Origin: Neoarius graeffei
Taxonomy: Eukaryota > Chordata > Actinopteri > Siluriformes > Ariidae
Direction: 5' to 3'
DNA: 64,000 nucleotides
NCBI RefSeq assembly: GCF_027579695.1
Contig: NC_083589.1
Span: 38,233,835-38,297,834 of the forward strand
The notes beneath the pieces are model-generated. The model saw nothing but the letters and a program-made list of their open reading frames with translations, was not told the DNA's origin and made no database searches. Positions 24,367 through 36,100 of the stretch are shown piece after piece; the first letter of the stretch is position 1; every line of letters begins with the position of its first letter. The position numbers and the translations under genes were made by a program.

Positions 24367-24878
24367 AGGCCAATTTATGCTGACAACGCAGTCCTCGCAG
24401 ATAGTGTCGCAGATGGCGTCTGCGTAGCCCCCCACCTTCGCAGACGCTCTGCGCGCACCTCCCAAAAATTGTGACCACCGCAGAAGCCTCGCAGACAAGA
24501 GGGCTCTGATTGGTCCACTCTGCATCTGCTGTACACGCACTCCCGCTTCCCTACTTTCCCGGTTTGGTTTGTTTTCACGACCGCCATTTTTAAAAACACG
24601 AGCGAAGATGGAGCAGCACGAAGAGCGGTTGATCGAGGAAGTGAGGAAGTACGTACATCTATACGACTCCAGTTCTAGTCATTATAAGTAACCGGAGGAT
24701 AAACACTCCACTAACCACACCCACCAACTACTCCTAGCGATTTCGCGACTTCGCGCCCCCTTGCGTTGTGGCAGTGAATAACATCGCACACGCCTATTAC
24801 TCCCCACTCAACGATAAATTACAACTGTCTGCGAAAAGCTATCTGCGAAAGCCTTGTCGCAAGAGCATGCAGAGGCCC
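24367..24878 (+). mobile_element. Harbinger-type MITE, copy 3 (best MADF fragment)
   Basis: Ends match copies 1 and 2 (AGGCCAATTTATGC / GCATGCAGAGGCCC), with AAA flanking both sides (24364-24366 and 24879-24881). The ATG at 24608 opens 27 codons to 24691, starting '[20 protein letters not shown]'. The 'LIEEVRKY..LYD' spacing is that of a MADF domain. Copies 1 and 2 lack eight bases (GTGAGGAA) here, which shifts their frame. Copy 3 is the least decayed of the three in this short coding part. Confidence 0.78.
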
Positions 24879-25404
24879 AAAGAACCCAGGTTTCCCATAA
24901 TCCTTTGTCAGTTTAGGAGAGCTGACTCCTAAAAAGTATGGTGTGATGTTCTCTAATAATTATTTAAATTTTTTTAAGTAATAATTACCAAATTGGTGTT
25001 GTATAAGATGAATAAAACACTTTAGGGCTTGCTGTTAGAGGAAAGTGATCAACCTCAGTCATAACAGGAACTATGCTTCATGTCAAGCCACATCACACCA
25101 CCCCATCACCGATTATTTTCCTATGAACAGCACACCCTGAAGTAGATAAGTTTTATACTTTATCTAGTACATGTGTATAGGATGTAGTATATCATGTCCA
25201 TTGATACAGATTACTTTGTTTTCTTTAGATAAAATGTAGATCAATTTTATTCGTTCTAAAACTCAAAATAGTTAATCAAAAAGCATGAACAGAGTAAAGC
25301 TTGTCCGCGTGTTTTTGTAACTTGAAAGAGATTCTCATTGCACGTTAAAATGAACTGTAAACGTTTTCTTGAAAATATGCCGATCATGACTTTTTCAATA
25401 CATC

Positions 25405-25660
25405 TGCTTAGTCAAGTTTATTTCTATAGCGCTTTTAATAATAGGCATTGTCACAAAGCAGCTTTACAGAATTTGAATGATTTTAAACATGAGCTAATTT
25501 TATCCCTACTCTATCCCCAATGAGCAAGCTTGTGGCGACGGTGGCAAGGGAAAAACTTCTCTCAGACGACATGAGGAAGCAACCTTGAGAGGAGCCAGAC
25601 TCAAAAGGGAACCCATCCTCGTTTGGGCAACAACAGACAGCATGATTATAACATTAACAG
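25405..25660. repeat. Dispersed repeat ('tttctatagcgcttttaat...' type)
   Basis: It contains 'caagtttatttctatagcgc', 'cacaaagcagctttacag' and 'gccagactcaaaagggaacc'. The last part recurs at 37782-37860 ('accagactcaaaacggaag'). It is a multi-copy fish repeat without coding frame. Confidence 0.5.
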
Positions 25661-25824
25661 TTTTAACATGAAGTCACTTTTGTTGGTGTTATAACGTTGT
25701 CAGTACTGAGCATTCAGATATCCCAGAAAATAAATCAGTACAAATAGAAATATTTGTTAAGCAACACAGAAATAACTGGGCTCTGGTTTGTTTGAATAAA
25801 GTTTGTTATACTCATCACTGACTA

Positions 25825-26777
25825 CGTTTACATGCACGTCCAAATTGAGCTGCTGTTGGTAATCGAGCAAAGGGTCCCAGCAGGGGTGCCAGAGAAATCC
25901 AATCCTACATGCACAAGTGAAATCGGGCTATTGTGCACCCAAGCCACACGTGGCGCTACACGCCCCATTGTGTTGGTACACTTCCGGTTGTCGTCATGAA
26001 GAAGAGCTATAGTGTTGCCAGATACTGCTGATGTTTTCCAGCCCAAAACATGTTCAAATCCGCTAAAATGCACTTAAAACCCCCAATCTGGCAACACTAG
26101 CAGTTCTGTGTTCAAGCTGTTAGGCTTGCTCTAACAGACTATGGCTACAAACTGTCCGGCGCAGACCACTGTTTTGTAAGACAACTTATTTTGCACAATA
26201 ATATTTTTCTAAAGTCCATTTTTTGCTTACAAAAAAATATTTTTTTTTTCTTACAATTTAACTTGTCTTAATAAACACACAAAAAGTTCAATTGTTTTGT
26301 TTTTATTGACATTCTTCAGATGTTGGACATATATACACACACACACACACAAATACAATGACTTGTTTATGTACACAATTCACAGCTATGCAACAGCTGT
26401 ACAGATGTATTTGGTGATACAGTAAGTGAGCTAAATTTTAACAGTGCAAACAATGCCACAAAAAGAAAAGATTCATGCCGTTGTCATGATTCATTGTCAT
26501 GCCGACCGAGGCTGTTGTGTTTCCCGCTTGTGGTCTCATCACTCGTCACTTCCGGAAGGGGCAGTGCTGAAGTAAGTAGCTCGACTACGTAGCTCAATAG
26601 GGTTTACATGCACTAAGTAGCTCGGCAGAAATCGCATAATCTAGGTCGTGTAGCTCGATTCCGAGAAATCAAGTTCGGTTCAATTTCAGCCGAATTAAGG
26701 TGTATACATGGCATTTTGAACTTCGATTTCAGTCGAGCAACGGCAGAAATTCGATTCTCTCTATGTGCATGTAAACG
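25825..26777. mobile_element. Non-autonomous DNA transposon, copy 1 (CGTTTACATGCAC ends)
   Basis: The inverted ends are CGTTTACATGCAC and GTGCATGTAAACG. The right interior carries repeated 'gtagctcg' words. It contains an 87-bp insertion (26014-26100) absent from the second copy at 58554-59185. There is no clean target duplication at this copy. It lies immediately upstream of the zbed4 acceptor. Confidence 0.75.
26014..26100. mobile_element. Small inverted-end element nested in the above
   Basis: It reads TAGTGTTGCCAGAT at the left and ATCTGGCAACACTA at the right, 14-bp inverted ends around about 60 bp. Comparing the two host copies defines the insertion. A relative is at 6195-6284. Confidence 0.7.
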
Positions 26778-27043
26778 TAGTGACTGAGTAATTGCGTCTT
26801 TCGTGGAAAACTCTCTTAATTCTCTCCCTTGTCTTATTTACAGATTCCCCTAAGTAAAGAAGTTTTCACTCTCCTACATGGATATGTTTCATGTCTTCAT
26901 CATCTGGATTTGAATCTAACGCGCTGCTGTAGCCGTTCAACTGGATGTTTGAAGAGACCGCCACACAGATGACACTGGAACACTCGACAAGCTGCTTTCA
27001 TTAGAGAAAGTTTAGTTTCGGAGCAGAAATTCAGTCTGCTAAA

Positions 27044-30000
27044 ATGGATGGGGAGGAAGGCCTTTCTCAAAAAACTGATGATGTGCACTTGGAACATAAC
27101 GGTTCTGTGGAGAATGGCAAGAGAACAGAGGTCAAAGGCACTTGTTTGAAAATCGAGGGGCAAGACGGTTATGTTTTTAAATCCTACAGTATGACCCCTT
27201 ATGAGATTCCACTGCTAAAACAGTCTTCACTTGTGTCTTCGTCCCTGAAGGGGACACTCAATAATATATCTTCTCAGGTTGATGGACATTTAGTAGATGG
27301 TCCAGGGGCAGAAACCTGTGATAAGCAGGACTATTCAGTTTCTCCAGCCATTTCAGATGATACAAGTCAGACTACTATAGTAGACAAAGACAATTTGATA
27401 AGCGATACAAGTGTACATATCAAAGAGGAACCAATTGAAACGGGTGAAAGTTCTCAGGAGGATGATAAGTTATTCTTTGATGGTGCTGTAGGCCCTTTTG
27501 TCACTCGAAGTAACGAGGAAGATTATGAAAACCTACTGAGCGGCTACGCAAGTACTCTTTACGATGTCGCAATGGACGCAGTCACACAAAGCCTTCTGAC
27601 ATCTATTAGAAACCCGCTTAATCCAAGAAAAAAATCTCCTGCATGGAACCATTTTTTCATCTCTCCTCGTGATAGTACCAAAGCTATCTGTATGTATTGT
27701 ATGAAAGAGTTCAGTCGGGGTAAAAACGAGAAAGACCTCAGCACAAGTTGTTTAATGAGGCATGTGCGGAGGGCTCACCCTACTGTACTTTTACAAGACA
27801 GTGACGCACCAAAAACCCCATCTTATTCTGCCTCATCTCTAATACCTCCTGTAAAATCACCAAAAAACGATATGGCAGCTAGCAGTAAATCCCACTCGAT
27901 CAATCACACCTCACCGTCCACCTCTACAGCAGAAGCCGCAGATGTAGCATCCAAAGAGGCATTCCAAAAAGTCAAGCCAAAAGTGGAAAAGAGTGCCAAG
28001 GCTGAGTCTAGTATAGCCCCATCCCCTCATTCAATTAACAACCACAGTGATGATGCCATGGACATTGGGTCTGACTGTTCTACCCCTAAGAGCGCAAATT
28101 CTCGAAGGCGGTCAGCCGTGTGGAAACACTTTTACCTGTCTCCTGCTGATAGCTCCAAAGCAGTGTGTATTCACTGTATGAACGAGTTCAGTCGGGGTAA
28201 AAACGGGAAAGACCTAGGGACAAGCTGTCTAATTCGCCACATGTGGCGGGCCCACCGAGACATCGTCATCGAAGAAAACGGACAGGGTTCAACAATTCCT
28301 CCACCATATACAACACCGCCAACTCTGTTATCACACTCGCAGATGCAGGACCCAGCAGAAATCAAAAAGGAACCCCCTTGTACTTCCTCATCCCCTGAAA
28401 CCATGTCCGATGAAGTGCCCATGGATGACTGTGAAAATATTGATTTGAAGGAGGAATTGAATGATGCCTCGTATCATTCTGGACAAGAGTCTTCACTGAA
28501 CATGGCTTTTGGTCTAAAGAGTGAAAGTATCCAGCTGTCGTCCTCCCCAGAAGATTCTGCTGAAGTCTCGGGCCTAGCTCAAGAGCCAAGCTCAGTTTTC
28601 CAACAAAACAAAAAGATAATGAAAAGAGTGAAATCTGAAGTGTGGCACCACTTCATCGTCTCCCCAGTTGACCAACTCAAGGCCTTGTGTCGGTACTGTC
28701 CATGCGTCATTAGTCGTGGCAAACGTGGAGACTTCGGCACGAGCTGTTTGATGCGTCATCTGATGAGACGGCATCCTGATGTCCTAAAGAACCAAAAAAG
28801 CACAAGTGACAAAGCGAGCTTACCTCAGTCACTCCACAGCACCCTTGCTGCAGAGGAGGACGTGTCGTCAAATGCAACTGACAGCCCTGCTAGCGAGAAG
28901 AAACCGCACACGCAAACCATTTTTAGCAAAAAGACTTCCAAGCTGTGGAATCATTTTTCTCTTTCTTCTGCAGACCCCACTAAGGTGGTCTGTTTGCACT
29001 GTAACCGCACAATAAGCAGGGGGAAAAAAACGACAAACCTGGGCACTAGTTGCTTGTTTAGGCACATGCAGAGGTTTCATGGACACGTGCTTGAAAATAA
29101 TAGTAATATCTCAGGTGCTGCTTCGTCTGCTGAAATTCAAGTAAAACCGAAGCTCATGGACACGTCTACATATGTGGAGAGTAGTGCAAAATTTGATGAT
29201 TGTCACCCAGTTGCCAAAAAAATCACCAAACTTGTTGCTGAAATGCTTGCACTGGATCTCCAGCCATCAGCTGTGGTGGAAAACGTTGGACTGAACCGAT
29301 TACTGGAATACCTCCAACCACAGTATTCTCTTCCTTCTTCATCATACTTCACCAGCACTGCCATACCAGAAATGTACGAAAGCGTAAAAGAGGTCGTCTT
29401 GACGCACCTCAAAGAGGCTGAGAGTGGAATTATTCATTTCACGTCAAGCATATGGGTAAGCAGCCAAACGCGGGAATACCTGACTCTTACAGCCCACTGG
29501 GTGACGTTTGAGTCGCGTGTCCGACCTCAGGGGCAAGATTTCCACTGCTCAGCTCTGCTCGCTGTCTCCCCAATAGACTGTGATTATAACATGCTCAGCA
29601 TACAGAAGCAACTCGAGTACCTTTGGGACACCTGGATCGTCTCCTCAGGCCTGAAGCTTGGATTCACAGTCACTGATAATCAAGCCATTGGAAATGTCCT
29701 GGAGGACCATGTTCACACCCTCATGAACTGTTTTGGTCATAACATAGATCTCATTGTCAATGAAGCCATAAAGAGCCAGAGGATGGTCCAGAGCTTGTTA
29801 AGCATTGCACGGAAGATCTGCGAACGAGTCCATCGTTCGGCAAAGGCAAAGGAGAAGCTGGCAGAACTTCAAAAAACCTATAACTTGCCTGAAAATCAGC
29901 TGATCCAGGATGTTCCCTCCAAGTGGAAGACCTCATATTTTATGCTTGAAAGGTTAGTTGAGCAAAAGAAAGCCATTGACGAAATGTCTTTAGAGTGCAA

Positions 30001-30790
30001 TTTCAGGGAACTTATAAGCTGTGACCAGTGGGAGGTGATGCAGTCAGTCTGCAACGCGCTGAAACCCTTTGAGGTGGCCTGCAGGGAAATGAGCAATCGA
30101 ACGGCCACGCTCGGCCAGGTCATACCACTCATTCATATCCTCAACCGCAAGATAGACATGCTTTTCGACGAGACTATGGGTATCGACAACATGCTTAAAT
30201 CTCTGAAAGAGGCCATGGTGACCAGAATGTCACCTACACTTCACGATCCACGTTATACATGGGCAACAATGCTGGACCCGAGATACAAGACCTCTCTGTT
30301 CACCGAGGAGGAAGCAGAGAAGTGTAAGCAGGAGCTCATACGAGAAGTTCAGAGGGTCTCCGTATCCGCGTCTGCAGAAATGAAACCGCCGTCGTCTAGC
30401 GAGTGCAGCGAGGACCCAGCTCCATCGAACAGTTCAACCACAAACAGGGACAACCTATGGGCCCTGATGGATGACATAAGGCAAAAAATTAAGCAAGATG
30501 ACCGTCCAAAGTCATCCGAGCTTGCTGTTCTGGAGTATTTGGAGGAAGATATACTTGACCAGAGCTGTGATCCTTTAGACTACTGGAATCTCAAGCTGTT
30601 CTTGTGGCCTGAGCTTGCCAAAGTAGCTGTACGTTATGTGGGTTGCCCACCTAGCATTGTACCAGCAGATACACTGTTCAGCACATCAAGTGTGAACTGT
30701 GCCCTGAATCAGTCTCGACCATTGCTCGAAAATCTTGAAAGACTCTTATTTTTAAAGGTCAACCTTCCTTTGATATATTTTCAGTACTAA
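27044..30790 (+). CDS. zbed4: ZBED4, BED-type zinc finger protein (domesticated hAT transposase)
   Basis: One uninterrupted exon of 1,248 codons; the acceptor TTTACAG at 26843 precedes it and the ATG at 27044 is the first of the frame. Four BED fingers lie at about residues 195-245, 354-405, 529-579 and 629-679, each with the W...C..C...SRGK...GTSCL.RH...H pattern (the first has STSCL). A hAT-like catalytic-core fold follows (about 720-1080), and a dimerisation region at about 1157-1245 contains '[12 protein letters not shown]' and '[18 protein letters not shown]'. Human ZBED4 is slightly shorter (about 1,171 aa from memory). The family is a vertebrate gene derived from a hAT transposase that acts as a DNA-binding nuclear protein. 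Base use is even and there are no stops, in contrast to the hAT fossils around it. It is divergent from brd1 and convergent with alg12. Confidence 0.95.
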   Translation: MDGEEGLSQKTDDVHLEHNGSVENGKRTEVKGTCLKIEGQDGYVFKSYSMTPYEIPLLKQSSLVSSSLKGTLNNISSQVDGHLVDGPGAETCDKQDYSVSPAISDDTSQTTIVDKDNLISDTSVHIKEEPIETGESSQEDDKLFFDGAVGPFVTRSNEEDYENLLSGYASTLYDVAMDAVTQSLLTSIRNPLNPRKKSPAWNHFFISPRDSTKAICMYCMKEFSRGKNEKDLSTSCLMRHVRRAHPTVLLQDSDAPKTPSYSASSLIPPVKSPKNDMAASSKSHSINHTSPSTSTAEAADVASKEAFQKVKPKVEKSAKAESSIAPSPHSINNHSDDAMDIGSDCSTPKSANSRRRSAVWKHFYLSPADSSKAVCIHCMNEFSRGKNGKDLGTSCLIRHMWRAHRDIVIEENGQGSTIPPPYTTPPTLLSHSQMQDPAEIKKEPPCTSSSPETMSDEVPMDDCENIDLKEELNDASYHSGQESSLNMAFGLKSESIQLSSSPEDSAEVSGLAQEPSSVFQQNKKIMKRVKSEVWHHFIVSPVDQLKALCRYCPCVISRGKRGDFGTSCLMRHLMRRHPDVLKNQKSTSDKASLPQSLHSTLAAEEDVSSNATDSPASEKKPHTQTIFSKKTSKLWNHFSLSSADPTKVVCLHCNRTISRGKKTTNLGTSCLFRHMQRFHGHVLENNSNISGAASSAEIQVKPKLMDTSTYVESSAKFDDCHPVAKKITKLVAEMLALDLQPSAVVENVGLNRLLEYLQPQYSLPSSSYFTSTAIPEMYESVKEVVLTHLKEAESGIIHFTSSIWVSSQTREYLTLTAHWVTFESRVRPQGQDFHCSALLAVSPIDCDYNMLSIQKQLEYLWDTWIVSSGLKLGFTVTDNQAIGNVLEDHVHTLMNCFGHNIDLIVNEAIKSQRMVQSLLSIARKICERVHRSAKAKEKLAELQKTYNLPENQLIQDVPSKWKTSYFMLERLVEQKKAIDEMSLECNFRELISCDQWEVMQSVCNALKPFEVACREMSNRTATLGQVIPLIHILNRKIDMLFDETMGIDNMLKSLKEAMVTRMSPTLHDPRYTWATMLDPRYKTSLFTEEEAEKCKQELIREVQRVSVSASAEMKPPSSSECSEDPAPSNSSTTNRDNLWALMDDIRQKIKQDDRPKSSELAVLEYLEEDILDQSCDPLDYWNLKLFLWPELAKVAVRYVGCPPSIVPADTLFSTSSVNCALNQSRPLLENLERLLFLKVNLPLIYFQY

Positions 30791-32760
30791 GAATTTTGTG
30801 TGCAAGACTTTCTTCGACCCGAATGAACCCTGACCAAGGACCAAATCGCTTCTGAGATGGCCCTTTTAAACTTTACACTGAGGTTTAGATTTGGTATATA
30901 GAACATGTTAACTTAATAAATGTTTTGTATGCATACTACTGTTCAATGCTTGATAACTGGAGTTAGTCTTCTACCCGGTGAAAAGTGTTTTCAGGGAGCG
31001 AGTGTGAGGGGAGGGATTCTTAGACACTGGTTACACTTGATTTTATGACGCGTCTTTGCTGATTGGGTAACAAATGGACAGCGCTAAACATAAGCGTTTA
31101 GACGGATCTGGTCTGTGGTGCATTTGACCACATCCTTTGTAGTGTAGAAGCTGATGCATCCTGACGCATGTCTGACAGGTATGTAACGGGACAATGCGTT
31201 ATGAATGCAGGTTGTGGTGGTTTTGGGGACAGTGCACCAACGTTCGTCTTGCTCTCTTTTTTACAACTTGCGAATTAATTAACTTTCTCCTGCCAGTCTC
31301 AACAGTTTGAATTAATGCTTAAACTTATTTTTCTTTTTTTAAATTGGTGCATTGCTGCCTCCCGCCGGTTAAAAACAACTCCTCATTTGGTCTTTGCAAA
31401 CAGAAATGTTTTATTTGCATATCGAGCAGGGAAGTGAGCTCTCATCACAAGTAGTCACTTGAGATGCATGTGGAGAGGCATTCTAATGCCAGGTGTGAAC
31501 TAATGTACTTGGAGCAGTCCTCTTGCTGCCAGATGTGAACAGTGCCATAGCCACAGGTGTAACTGGCGATGCGTCTTGGCTGTCTACCCGTGATCGGATC
31601 ACCCGAGATGTGTTTGAAAACCAAGTGTAAACAGGGTTTGTGTGTGTTGCTGTACACTTTTTTTTTTTTTTTTCCCTTCTCTCTCTCCATGTGCCTTATA
31701 AGAACTACTTCAGGTCAAAATGCTGTGTATATATTATTTGATGTGCAACAATGTTTTTGTCTTCTGATTTAACGATTTATGTACAATGCAAACAGATGCT
31801 GAATACTGTTTTTATATAATACACAACCCAAAAAAGAGATGCTGTGACTGGAAACTGTTTAAATGTCTTTTAATTTAATTATTTCGTTGTGATATGGATT
31901 ACGGTACTGTCCATTAGAATTAGTACTTTTTTTTTAATTATCTGAAGAATTATGTAAAATGGTGGTGTAATTTCAGGGTGAGCAATCTGTTTAAAAATTA
32001 ATTTCTCAGGCACAAGTCTTTCTTTCCCCTCCCCCTTACACTGGGGTATTAAATTATGGATCAATGTCAAGATGATGTACATTTTATAAAATGATTTCCA
32101 AAAATTAATTTGCTAAAGTCAGACAAGCCATGCAATTCTGGTGGTTATTTGTTAATAAAATGTTTACCATTTCCTTGTTTTTAAACTTGTAAAAGGTTTT
32201 CTTCCCACTATTGGATAACTGCTTCACAAGTACAGTATGAATCTGATTTCAGTGTAGTGAAGTAAATGTGACAGCTTTTCTATTCTTAGACAGGAAACTA
32301 TGCTAATAACAGTTTGCTTTCACTTTGGAAAGGGAAGCGGTGAGCAGATGACCAAGCCGTTACACAACCCAGGTGGCTCTTGGTAGGCAATTACACATTC
32401 GGCCCACACAAACCAGTTTTTCTTGAGTGTCGAGAATGGGTGTAGTGTGGTATCACAGTCTGAGTAAACACCGTGTTCACTCAGCTCCAACCGTTGACAA
32501 AAGAATGACAAAAAAAAATACGTGGACATCTAATCTGAAATTCATGGCATTAACCGTCTCAGTATAAATGCTAATGAAGAGGAATAATGTGTAGTCTCAG
32601 ACTGGGGGAAAAGAATAAAAATGACTACTTCCAGTTTATTGCATTTTCAGTAGTCCTTTTACAAATCTGACCCTTTGTAGAAACCGTGCGATGTTCGCAC
32701 ACCACTAATTCCTCCCCAGTAAATATATAAAAAGTGCTTAATAGGCAAGTATACAAATAT
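30791..32760 (+). other. zbed4: zbed4 3' UTR region with two poly(A) signals
   Basis: AATAAA occurs at 30915-30920, only 125 bp past the stop, and again at 32154-32159. Between them the sequence is AT-rich without ORFs or obvious transposons, consistent with a long 3' UTR using alternative ends. Which one is used cannot be told from sequence. Confidence 0.5.
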
Positions 32761-32784
32761 TAGCCAAAGTTGAACAAAAGACAT

Positions 32785-32790
32785 TTTATT
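32785..32790 (-). terminator. alg12: Probable alg12 poly(A) signal
   Basis: AATAAA on the minus strand, about 350 bp past the alg12 stop codon (33141-33143). If used, the alg12 and zbed4 transcripts end tail to tail a few hundred bases apart or overlap, depending on which zbed4 signal operates. Confidence 0.45.
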
Positions 32791-33140
32791 TCACATTAAT
32801 GAACTCAAAACAAAACATTCACCCTGTAGCTCGACAGCACACACAGGTGCTGAATATTTCAAGCAGGGGGAGGGGAAAAAAAAAAAAAAAGTTGAGCACC
32901 AGACAAACCATTACTAACATGAAACTGGAGGAGGACGGAGCTTTCAGAAGGTGTCAGTTAATAGAGCTCAGACAACCTACGTACGCAACCATCAGCCGCT
33001 GTACATTCCAGGTTCATGTCAATCAGCTCTGCTGCCATCATCATCATGGGAGAAAAAGATGATTGTTCATTTAGGCGTTAACTCGTACCAGCATATTCTG
33101 ACCTCCTACACAGACACGAAGAAAGGTTGGCACTTCCACA

Positions 33141-36100
33141 TCAGCTAGGCTCAGAGTGCGTTAAACTCTTGAGAAGCACAAGCTTATTGGTTAATTTAAC
33201 ACTGAGTGGAGGAAACTGGGAAGCGTTGACTAGCAAGCGTTCGTAACCCTGGATGTAGATGAGCGGTTTGTGAGAGCCACCAAGTAGTGATATCAGTGTC
33301 ATGTTTGCCTCCATTAGTATATGCGAGTACGTCTTCATGAGTGGGTCTGTAGGCAGCAGATCTTCTCTCTTATCATACCTACAGGGTAGAGAGAGAGAGA
33401 TTAATTAAAAAAAAAGGGGGGGAGGGGTGTGTACTTCAACATACATACAGTATGACACCACTATGTTGCAGCTTTTTTTTTTTTAATCTTTACTCACCTC
33501 CACCTACTATTCAGCTCCAAGAAGCGCGAGACGCCTGTCTGTGCAGCGAGTACATCTATGTGCAAGTTCACGTCTTAACGAGAATCCGTATAGTCATGTT
33601 ACTGGATTTCACAGTATTTTTCTGGGTAATTTCCAAGTATTACAGGGTGTTTCAAAAAATTTGATATCACTTCAATTCTCGTTTAACTGAATTTTAAAAG
33701 CACGTGTGGAAACAGGTCAAAATTGTTTAATTTTTGTCCTTTTAGATATAGAAAATGCCATTCACTGGAAAAGAAAAGGCGTTTGTGCACGTTAGAGTAC
33801 GCTCCAACAAGACTGCAGCGTGCATTTATGGGAGAATTCTTTAAAAATGCACCAACTGCAGTGCAGATTTGGACATGGAACAAAAAGTTCAAAGAGGAAG
33901 GTTGACTGTGTGCGCGCACCTCAGGCGGCATGTATATTGAAAGTCTGAAATTGTTTATGGAATTCATGTACCTTTTGAATTTCTCATTCAAATTTTGAGG
34001 AATAAATCTTCTATCGCTCAACATTAAGCCTGTTCAGTTTCATTTGCAGAGACTATGTAGCTTCTGGGATATTTACAGCTCAAATAATATCAAACTTTTT
34101 GAAACACCCTGTATTTGTTACTACCAGAATGAACGTACCTGAATCAGCTGGTACTAACATGTGCAGTTCCTGCATGGCTTTGCCTCCTGGGTAGTTGTGA
34201 TGTGAAACGTATAATGAAATACTTGAATAAACACCATTTACCACCAAATGGCCAATTACAGCAAGAGACCCCATTTTATACAGCCACGACTTGTGATAGT
34301 TGTTTAAACTGAAACAGAAGGGGGAGGGGGAGAGAGACATTTCCTTAATCATGGTTTTTCACACCACTTTATATATATTATACTCTACTCATTAATAAGT
34401 GCTTCAACTCCAAAATAAAAGCCACAAAATCAGAGTACAAAGTATGTGAAAATTGGACACATTCATTCTACTGAAGCACAGCAAATAGTCAATCCAGTCA
34501 TTCGGTCACTTGCATGAAGGAACAGCCACGAGCCGCGACGACATTAAAGACGGGGAATGTGTAAATAATGAAGCGGAGTTCCTTGTGGGGCAGGAAGGAG
34601 TAAAGCAGGATGAAGCCCACGACGGGCATCAGCATCGTGTGCATCCGCCTGTCCAACAGACCAAATGGAACAAATATGATGGTGGCACCAAGAGCACGAG
34701 GAAGAGCCGAATAGAAGTACCAGAGAAAAGGGGAGGTTTATTGAGGGGAGATGGTCAAGGAAATACAGGAGGAGTGTTTTAGCAACTATCCAACAATTAG
34801 GCTCAATCTTCATGGATTACGGCGTTAGATAACGTAAAATAAGCAGAATCTTCCTCAGTAGAATTTGACTCCGATACTAAACGGAGCTCATGAATATACT
34901 GTAAAACATGCAACCCTTTTCTTCAGGCTATCAATTTTCTACTACAAATCCTCAAATTAATAAAATTATTCTGCTTTGGTTAAATTTGTGCACTCATCAA
35001 AAGAAAACATGCCCATGGTTTACCATGCATAACTAAAACTGGTTACAGCAGGAAAAAAGTATTGCTTTAGTATCTTTTGCAATATTAAGTAAGCACATTT
35101 TGTACACAGAAAAAAAAAAAAAGTTTTAGTATCCTCTCCAGAGCTCTGCACTATCCTCATTATTCAGTAGACTTAAGGCCCGGTCCCACAACACTGATAA
35201 CTGTAACTCCAACTATGACCGTCCCTATGGCCGAATTCAGTTCCAGTCTGGAGCAGTCACACCACAACTGTAATCCTGACTATAATATCGGTTGGTCCTG
35301 CCACTCAGGGAAATAAAACACATGCAACTTAGGAATAGTCATGGAAGTTTTTTCCAAGTAGTAGCACATTATTCCGGGTCACGCTGTACAGCTTGGACTT
35401 AAACAGCCTATGTACATACTCTAGCGGTTGATAAAATAAGGACAGGTCATGGACTACAGAAGTAAAACAAACAAGGTACAAAATACAGAGTGGTTACGGA
35501 TTTTAATACGGATGCTAACAAGATCAACTGTGAGCTACTGCTCACTTACGTATCCCCCCCGCTCTCGTTTGTATCAGAATGCAGGCAATCGAAGGAATAG
35601 GACACTTATGAATGTTGACTTCAATAAATAATTAACCCTGAAACAAGTAAAGAGCTGTGTCTCTCCCCAGGGATTTCAAATAGCATCCTGGTAAAATGTC
35701 ATTTTGAAATAGCATCAAAATCCACCGTGTGTTTCGTAAATACATTCAGTCGGTAAACAGGAAGTCGATGTGTGACAGACCTGAAAATGGTGTACGCGGT
35801 ATAGAACCCCAAGCTGAAGCTCGGTACCAAATATCAAGCAGTTGTGATTTGTAGTTGCTGAGAAAAGTTAAAGATTTTGTAAATCCACCCTATACGTTTC
35901 ATAAATAGATTAAGTCGGTAAATAGGAAGTTGATGTGCGACAGACCTGATTGGGGAGAAAAAGTATACATGGGTTAGAACCCCAAGCTGAAGTTTGGTAC
36001 GAAGTAGCTATGATTTGTGGTTGCTGAGAAAAAGGGTGTTTCGGACAGACAGAAATGCGGACGACCGCAAACCAGTATACGTTCCCCCCCGGAGCAGGAG

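Noticed and set aside
34544-34813. 89-codon minus-strand frame at alg12 exon 6
   Set aside because: It is the wrong frame of the exon; the correct frame (TSPFLWYFY...) starts at 34737.
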